Source: an uncultured Verrucomicrobiota bacterium (GTDB lineage Bacteria; Verrucomicrobiota; Kiritimatiellia; RFP12; UBA1067). Taken from it: a stretch of DNA of 6,399 nt. The notes beneath the pieces were generated by a model. The model did no database searches and was not told the origin of the DNA. It worked only from the letters and a program-made list of their open reading frames with translations. Location of the stretch: contig CAMNLN010000206.1 in NCBI GenBank assembly GCA_946543025.1, positions 1 through 6,399 of the forward strand, in the 5' to 3' direction. Shown one piece after another: positions 1 to 4,512 of this stretch (positions are counted from its first letter, which is position 1; every line of letters starts with the position of its first letter). A program made the translations under genes and the position numbers.

Positions 1-480
1 TTCCCGATCACCGACCGCGCCTACCTCGCATGGGGCGGTGCGCGCGTGGGCGACACGCGCCGCCTGCGCCTGCGCCTCGCCGACGGCACGATCTATCCCT
101 CCAACGGAAAGTGGGCGTTCTCCGACAACGAGATGAGCGCCGAAACGGCCACCCTTCTCGTGCGCGCGCATTTCCCAAACAAGAACCGCCTGCTTGTGCC
201 GAACGCCTATGTCACCGTCCTCGCCGACGAGGCGGACCCCGCTCCCGTCCCCGTCGTTCCCGTCTCCGCCCTCATGCAGACCGCACAGGCGACCGGCGTG
301 TGGGTGATGGAGGGCGAGGACACGGTACGCTTCCGCGCCGCCAAGCCGGGCGCGCGCGCCGACGGCAAGGTACGCCTCCTTACCGGCGTCAAGCCGGGCG
401 AGAAGATCGTCATCCAGGGCATCCACAAGCTTGGCGACGGCATGCGCGTACGCGTCGTGCCGGCCTCGGACTTCCAGTGA
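1..480 (+). CDS. RND efflux periplasmic adaptor (membrane fusion protein), C-terminal part
   Basis: This is the last 159 residues of an AcrA/MexE-type adaptor, the periplasmic protein that links an RND inner-membrane pump to an outer-membrane channel. The start lies before the window, so the signal sequence, alpha-hairpin and most of the lipoyl domain are not seen. Residues about 20-75 match the beta-barrel domain: LADGTIYPSNGKWAFSD, then a strand ending in LVRAHFPN and the turn LLVPNAYVTVL. AcrA-like proteins usually have PGM/PGxxV at that turn; here it reads PNAYV. Residues about 82-159 form the membrane-proximal domain, beginning VPVVPVSALMQ, with the typical GVKPGEKIVIQGIHKLGDGM segment near the end. 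The TGA stop at 478-480 is 13 bases before the start of the RND permease, and its bases form part of that gene's ribosome binding site, so the two genes are one operon. Family assignment is firm; substrate cannot be inferred. Confidence 0.93.
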   Translation, partial: FPITDRAYLAWGGARVGDTRRLRLRLADGTIYPSNGKWAFSDNEMSAETATLLVRAHFPNKNRLLVPNAYVTVLADEADPAPVPVVPVSALMQTAQATGVWVMEGEDTVRFRAAKPGARADGKVRLLTGVKPGEKIVIQGIHKLGDGMRVRVVPASDFQ

Positions 481-484
481 GGAG
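479..484 (+). promoter_or_regulatory. Shine-Dalgarno site of the RND permease gene
   Basis: GAGGAG overlaps the TGA stop of the adaptor gene and stands 9 bases before the GTG at 494. It decides the start. The same frame is open upstream to an ATG-like position near 431, but that stretch overlaps the adaptor gene, has no comparable site and translates to sequence unlike any RND N-terminus. The overlap of stop and ribosome binding site suggests translational coupling. Confidence 0.75.
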
Positions 485-493
485 AGCGCGCCC

Positions 494-3400
494 GTGAAAC
501 TGAGCATTCGTGCCGCGATCGACGCCCTGCACCCCTTCTCCCGCTTCTTCATCGAGCGGCCGCGCTTCGCGGGCGTCGTCTCGATCGTCCTCTCCCTCGC
601 CGGTGCCGTGGCGCTTCTGAAGCTGCCGGTGGCGCAGTACCCGGAAGTGCAGCCGCCGCGCATCGTCGTGGCCTGCAACTATCCCGGCGCGAACGCTCAC
701 GAGGTGATGAACACAGTCGCCTCGCCGCTCGAGGACGAGATGAACGGCGTGGAGGACATGCTGTTCATGGCGTCCTCCTGCTCAGACGACGGCGCATACT
801 CGCTCGGCATCACGTTCGAGGTGGGCACCGACCGCGACGTCGCGCTCATGAAGGTACAGAACCGCGTGCAGCAGGCGCTCACAAAGCTGCCCGCCGAAAT
901 CAAGGCCACCGGCCTGCGCGTCCGCTGCGCCTCCGAGGACCAGCTCGGCATCCTTACCCTCCGCTCGAAGACGGGCAAGCTCAGCCGCATCGAGGTCTCG
1001 GACTACATGTACGGCGTGGTGCAGCCGGCCATCTTGCGCGTACCGGGCGTAGGCGACGCCTCGATCCACGGTCCCAAGATGGCCATCCGCGTATGGCTGG
1101 ACCCCAAGCGCTGCGCGGCCCAGGGCATCAACGCCGAGGAGGTGGTGGCCGCCATCAAGGCGCAGAACGTGCAGGCCTCGCTCGGCTCCGTGGGCGCGTC
1201 CCCCACGCCCGACAACAACGCGCGCAAGATCACGCTCATCGCCAAGGGCCGCCTCCACACCCCGGAGGAGTTCGGCGAGATCATCGTCCGCCGCGACGCC
1301 AAGGGCGGCCTCGTGCGCCTCAAGGACGTGGCGCGCGCCGAGTACGGCGAGCAGGGCTACAACTTCTTCAACACCTTCAACAACGACATCTCCACCTCCG
1401 TGGACCTCAATCAGCTTCCAGGCGGCAACGCCATCCGCACGATGAACCTCATTCGCGAGGAGATGAAACGCCTCGAGACGCGCTTCCCCGGCGACCTCGA
1501 ATGGCTCATCCCCTACGACACGACGGACTACGTGCGCGCCTGCCTGAAGGAGATCGTCTTTACGCTTTTCCTTACTCTCGTCCTCGTCGCGCTCGTCTGC
1601 TGGATATTTCTCCAGGACTTCCGCGCCACGCTCGTGCCCATCATCACCATCCCGGTCTCGCTTCTTTCCACCTTTACCGTCATGGCCGCCCTCGGCTATT
1701 CCATCAACATTCTCACGCTCTTTGGGCTTGTCCTCGCGATCGGCACCGTGGTGGACGACGCCATCGTGGTGGTGGAGCGCGTGCAGACGCTGATGGACCA
1801 GGGCCTCAACCCGAAGGAGGCGTCCATCCAGGCGATGCAGGACGTGACGGGCGCCGTGATCGCCACCACGCTCGTGCTGCTCGGCATCTTCGTGCCCGTC
1901 GGCTTCCTCGGCGGCCTCACCGGCAAGATCTACCAGCAGTTCGCCGTCACGCTCTCCACGGCCGTCGTGTTCTCCTCCGTCTGCGCGCTCACGCTCTCGC
2001 CCGCGCTCTGCACGGTTCTTCTCAAGAACGCGCCGGAAGGCAAGCGGAAGTTCATCCTCTTCCGCCTCTTCGACGCGCTCCTCGGCGGCGCGGGTCGCCT
2101 CTACGTGTGGGCAGCGGGGCTCTTCGCGCGCCACGTGGTCCTGCTCGCGCTCATCTTCCTCGTGCTCGTCTGCCTCGCCATCGCCACCGCGAAGTCCATC
2201 CCGCAGGCGTTCATCCCGCACGAAGACCAAGGGACGGTGATGGTGGACGCCAACCTGCCCGAGGGCTGCGTGCGCACGTTCACCGCCCAGGCCTGCGGCG
2301 AGGCCGTCACGCGCATGAGGGGCATCAAGGGCGTGGAGTCCGTGCTGATGACCGCCGGCTCAAGCCGCATCGGCGGACGCGGCGAGAACCAGGCCATGAT
2401 GACCGTCCGCCTCGACCCGTGGGACGAGCGCCCCGGCAAGGACCTGGAGGTCCTCGCCGTGCGCGCGCGCATCAACGAGACGAACGCCACCCTGCCGATG
2501 GTCGTGACGCGCGCCTTCGCGCCGCCGCCCATTCCGGGCTTCGGCGCGATCGGCGGCGTGGAACCCGCCATCTTCTCGCTCGGCGACACCGACGCCACCC
2601 GCCTCGCCCGCGTGGCGAAGTCTCTCGCGCAGGAATTCGAGGCGTCCCCGCTGATCGAGAGCGCCGTCTGCGGCTACAACGCGGACACGCCCCACCTACA
2701 CCTGGACGTGGACCGCGCCAAGTGCGAGCTTTTCCGCGTGCCGCTCGCGACCCTCTACATGACGCTCCAGACCTACCTCGGCTCGCTCTACGTGAACGAC
2801 GTGAACCTCGGCACACAGGTGAATCGCGTCACCGTGCAGGCCGACTGGTCCGGCCGTGCCGACGTGGAGTCTGTGCGTGGCCTCTACGTTCGTTCCGAGA
2901 CGGGCGCGATGGTGCCGGTGAGCGCGCTCGTCACGTTCGGCGAGAGCCTCGGCCCGCGCGTGATCTACCGCCGGAATCAGTACGTCTACTGCACGATCCT
3001 CTGCACGCCCGCCCCCGGCGTCCTCGCCGGCGACTGCCGCGAGGAGATCGTCCGCATCCTCAACGAGAAGCTTCCGCCCGACTACGGCTACGACTGGGCC
3101 GGCCTCACGTTCCATGAGATGCGCGCGCGCGGCACCGCCCTTCCGCTCCTGATCCTCGCCGTCCTTTTCGGCTATCTCTTCCTCGTGGCGCAATACGAGA
3201 GCTGGACGATCCCGCTCCCCGTGATGCTCTCGGTGGCGACGGCCGTCCTCGGCGCGCTCCTCGGCCTCAAGATCGCCGGGCTCGACCTCTCCATCTACGC
3301 GCAGCTCGGGATCGTGCTTTTGATCGGCCTTGCCTCGAAGAACGCCATCCTGATCGTCGAGTTCTCGAAGGAGCGGCGCGAGCGCGACGGGCTCGGCATC

Positions 3401-3682
3401 ATCGAGGCCGCGCTCGCGGGCGCGCGCGAACGTTTCCGCGCCGTGCTGATGACGGCGCTTACGTTCGTCCTCGGCGTGGCGCCGCTCGTATGGGCCACGG
3501 GCGCGGGCGCGGGCAGCCGCCGCGCGATCGGCACCACCACCTTCGCGGGCATGTGCGCCGCCACGCTCGTCGGCATCGTCCTCGTCCCCGGGCTCTACGT
3601 CCTCTTCCAGACCCTCCGCGAAAAGGCCAAGGGCCGATACGAGGCGCCTTCGCCGATCACATCGGCACCGTCACGTTCGTAG
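494..3682 (+). CDS. HAE1-family RND multidrug efflux permease (AcrB/MexF-like)
   Basis: This 1062-residue inner-membrane pump is the expected length for the family and should export small hydrophobic or amphipathic compounds in exchange for protons, as a trimer. The GTG start fits the ribosome binding site and gives an N-terminus 14 residues longer than AcrB before the shared FFIxRP motif. TM1 lies at about 25-43, the first periplasmic loop at about 44-350, TM2-TM6 at about 351-515, TM7 at about 547-566, the second loop to about 880, and TM8-TM12 to about 1036. The proton relay is complete: D421 and D422 (GTVVDDAIVVVE), K949 (GLASKNAILIVEF), R980 and T987 (RFRAVLMT), matching AcrB D407, D408, K940, R971 and T978. 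PPPIPGFG in the second loop resembles MexF/OqxB-type pumps. Two oddities stand out: the AcrB phenylalanine trap is not conserved, and about eleven cysteines lie in the periplasmic loops. The 3' end overlaps the convergent phosphodiesterase gene by 26 bp. The family is certain; the substrate is unknown. Confidence 0.97.
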   Translation: MKLSIRAAIDALHPFSRFFIERPRFAGVVSIVLSLAGAVALLKLPVAQYPEVQPPRIVVACNYPGANAHEVMNTVASPLEDEMNGVEDMLFMASSCSDDGAYSLGITFEVGTDRDVALMKVQNRVQQALTKLPAEIKATGLRVRCASEDQLGILTLRSKTGKLSRIEVSDYMYGVVQPAILRVPGVGDASIHGPKMAIRVWLDPKRCAAQGINAEEVVAAIKAQNVQASLGSVGASPTPDNNARKITLIAKGRLHTPEEFGEIIVRRDAKGGLVRLKDVARAEYGEQGYNFFNTFNNDISTSVDLNQLPGGNAIRTMNLIREEMKRLETRFPGDLEWLIPYDTTDYVRACLKEIVFTLFLTLVLVALVCWIFLQDFRATLVPIITIPVSLLSTFTVMAALGYSINILTLFGLVLAIGTVVDDAIVVVERVQTLMDQGLNPKEASIQAMQDVTGAVIATTLVLLGIFVPVGFLGGLTGKIYQQFAVTLSTAVVFSSVCALTLSPALCTVLLKNAPEGKRKFILFRLFDALLGGAGRLYVWAAGLFARHVVLLALIFLVLVCLAIATAKSIPQAFIPHEDQGTVMVDANLPEGCVRTFTAQACGEAVTRMRGIKGVESVLMTAGSSRIGGRGENQAMMTVRLDPWDERPGKDLEVLAVRARINETNATLPMVVTRAFAPPPIPGFGAIGGVEPAIFSLGDTDATRLARVAKSLAQEFEASPLIESAVCGYNADTPHLHLDVDRAKCELFRVPLATLYMTLQTYLGSLYVNDVNLGTQVNRVTVQADWSGRADVESVRGLYVRSETGAMVPVSALVTFGESLGPRVIYRRNQYVYCTILCTPAPGVLAGDCREEIVRILNEKLPPDYGYDWAGLTFHEMRARGTALPLLILAVLFGYLFLVAQYESWTIPLPVMLSVATAVLGALLGLKIAGLDLSIYAQLGIVLLIGLASKNAILIVEFSKERRERDGLGIIEAALAGARERFRAVLMTALTFVLGVAPLVWATGAGAGSRRAIGTTTFAGMCAATLVGIVLVPGLYVLFQTLREKAKGRYEAPSPITSAPSRS
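3621..3635 (-). terminator. Weak terminator-like hairpin for the minus-strand operon
   Basis: Read on the minus strand, GGCC-CTT-GGCC is followed directly by TTTT. It lies about 20 bases past the phosphodiesterase stop, inside the 3' end of the pump gene. The stem is only 4 bp and the T run only four bases, so this may be chance in G+C-rich DNA. Confidence 0.15.
3652..3666. repeat. Perfect inverted repeat at the convergent gene overlap
   Basis: GCCGAT and ATCGGC flank a three-base loop (CAC). The repeat lies across the left part of the 26-bp overlap where the pump and phosphodiesterase genes converge, and the phosphodiesterase stop codon (3657-3659) falls at the stem-loop junction. Being symmetric, it could fold in both transcripts. 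No T run follows on either strand, so it is not a standard intrinsic terminator. A competing GGCG/CGCC pairing (3643-3646 with 3651-3654) overlaps it. Confidence 0.4.
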
Positions 3683-4493
3683 GGATGTAGTCCAGGCCCA
3701 GCGCGACCATCCGCGCGACGGCGTCGGGCGTGTCGCCCGCGCGCAGGCACATCTTCACGCCCTTCGCGTGGACGCCCGCCACGAGGCCGTCCGGCACGGC
3801 CGAGAGATCCTTGTAGTTGTAGGAAAGTCCCGCGTTTCCCATTTCCGCCAGCTCGTCCAACTGCTCGGGCTTGCTGAAGATATGATGGATGAAGATATCC
3901 TTGTCGCACTTCCGCGCCTCGCGGATGTGATCGAACTGCACAGAGGACAAAACCGCCACACACGCCAGGCCGCGTCGGCGCACTTCCTCCAGCACGGGCT
4001 TCACGACGGCCACGTCGCCCTTCGTCTCGATGAACGGCACCGCGTCGTACCGCTCGCAGACGTCAAGGTATTCGCCGAACGTCGGGATACGCAGGAGTTC
4101 CTTCGGCCACACGTCAAGCCCGTTGCCGTTCACGGGCACGAGCGTCTTCAGCTCGGCGTAGTCCGTCTCGGACACCTTCCGCTTCAGGCCGAACATGCGC
4201 TTGAGCGAATCGTCGTGCGAACAGGCGAGCGCGCCGTCCCTCGTGAGGCGCACGTCCGTCTCGATCGCCTGCAGCCCCAATCGCGCCGCGCAGGTGAACG
4301 ACGGAATCGTGTTCTCCGGCGCGAGCGACTGGCAGCCGCGATGCGCGATGAAGAGCGGCCCCTTCTCCATCAGGCGCTCATGCCAGGTGCGACGACGCCC
4401 GCCGGAGCTGCCCGCCACCGCATATCCCTTCCCGCACAACGCGAGCGCCGCAATGGCCCCGCCCAACAGAAATCCTCTTCTCTCGATGTTCAT
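3657..4493 (-). CDS. Exported glycerophosphodiester phosphodiesterase (GDPD family)
   Basis: This 278-residue enzyme should hydrolyse glycerophosphodiesters, such as deacylated phospholipids, to sn-glycerol 3-phosphate and an alcohol. The GDPD signature is complete: H51-R52-G in FIAHRG, PENT at 59-62, E78 and D80 in AIETDVRL, H93-D94 in CSHDD, and E156/K158 in FIETKGD. By analogy with characterised family members, H51 and H93 are catalytic and E78, D80 and E156 bind metal. The N-terminus carries a twin-arginine-like signal (ERRGFLL), a hydrophobic stretch and a likely cleavage after YAVA (residue 27), so it probably acts outside the cytoplasm. I chose the ATG at 4493 because it puts ERRGFLL at position 4; an in-frame TTG six codons upstream has no ribosome binding site. 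The C-terminus is short, ending soon after DYIPTN, where relatives often add one more helix. It follows the large repeat-protein gene by 19 bases and overlaps the convergent pump gene at its 3' end. The exact substrate is unknown. Confidence 0.93.
   Translation of the reverse strand: MNIERRGFLLGGAIAALALCGKGYAVAGSSGGRRRTWHERLMEKGPLFIAHRGCQSLAPENTIPSFTCAARLGLQAIETDVRLTRDGALACSHDDSLKRMFGLKRKVSETDYAELKTLVPVNGNGLDVWPKELLRIPTFGEYLDVCERYDAVPFIETKGDVAVVKPVLEEVRRRGLACVAVLSSVQFDHIREARKCDKDIFIHHIFSKPEQLDELAEMGNAGLSYNYKDLSAVPDGLVAGVHAKGVKMCLRAGDTPDAVARMVALGLDYIPTNVTVPM
4413..4493 (-). other. Twin-arginine signal peptide of the phosphodiesterase
   Basis: Residues 1-27 show a short n-region with R5-R6-G-F-L-L, close to the Tat consensus RRxFLK, then a hydrophobic run rich in Ala, Leu and Gly, then A-V-A before G28. 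A cysteine at position 20 is preceded by Leu rather than Gly, Ala or Ser, so a lipoprotein signal is unlikely. Sec export cannot be excluded. Confidence 0.65.
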
Positions 4494-4512
4494 CTCGACT
4501 TCAGCCTTCAAC
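4494..4512 (-). promoter_or_regulatory. Short intergenic gap with weak ribosome binding site
   Basis: Nineteen bases separate the TGA of the repeat-protein gene from the ATG of the phosphodiesterase. On the minus strand it holds AAGG 11 bases before the ATG and GAAG 5 bases before it. Neither has ideal spacing. The gap is too short for an independent promoter with a leader, so co-transcription and perhaps translational coupling are likely. Confidence 0.45.

Noticed and set aside
431..493. Upstream extension of the pump gene into the adaptor gene
   Set aside because: The extra 21 residues do not resemble an RND N-terminus, and the GTG at 494 has a well-placed GAGGAG.
782..2230. A 482-codon open frame antisense to the pump gene
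   Set aside because: Its product is a low-complexity run of Glu, Asp, Arg, His and Ala with no domain, and it lies wholly opposite a gene with clear conserved motifs. Long antisense frames are expected from strong third-position G/C bias.
1093..3117. A 674-codon open frame on the plus strand in another frame of the pump gene
   Set aside because: The translation is dominated by Arg, Pro, His, Ala and Gly, the usual out-of-frame signature in G+C-rich genes, and it has no family motif.
4431..4440. Cysteine at residue 20 of the phosphodiesterase as a lipoprotein lipobox
   Set aside because: The residues before it are Leu-Ala-Leu, and a lipobox needs a small residue directly before the cysteine.
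4494..4511. TTG start for the phosphodiesterase six codons upstream
   Set aside because: It has no ribosome binding site, lies one base from the previous stop, and would add residues in front of the twin-arginine motif without improving it.
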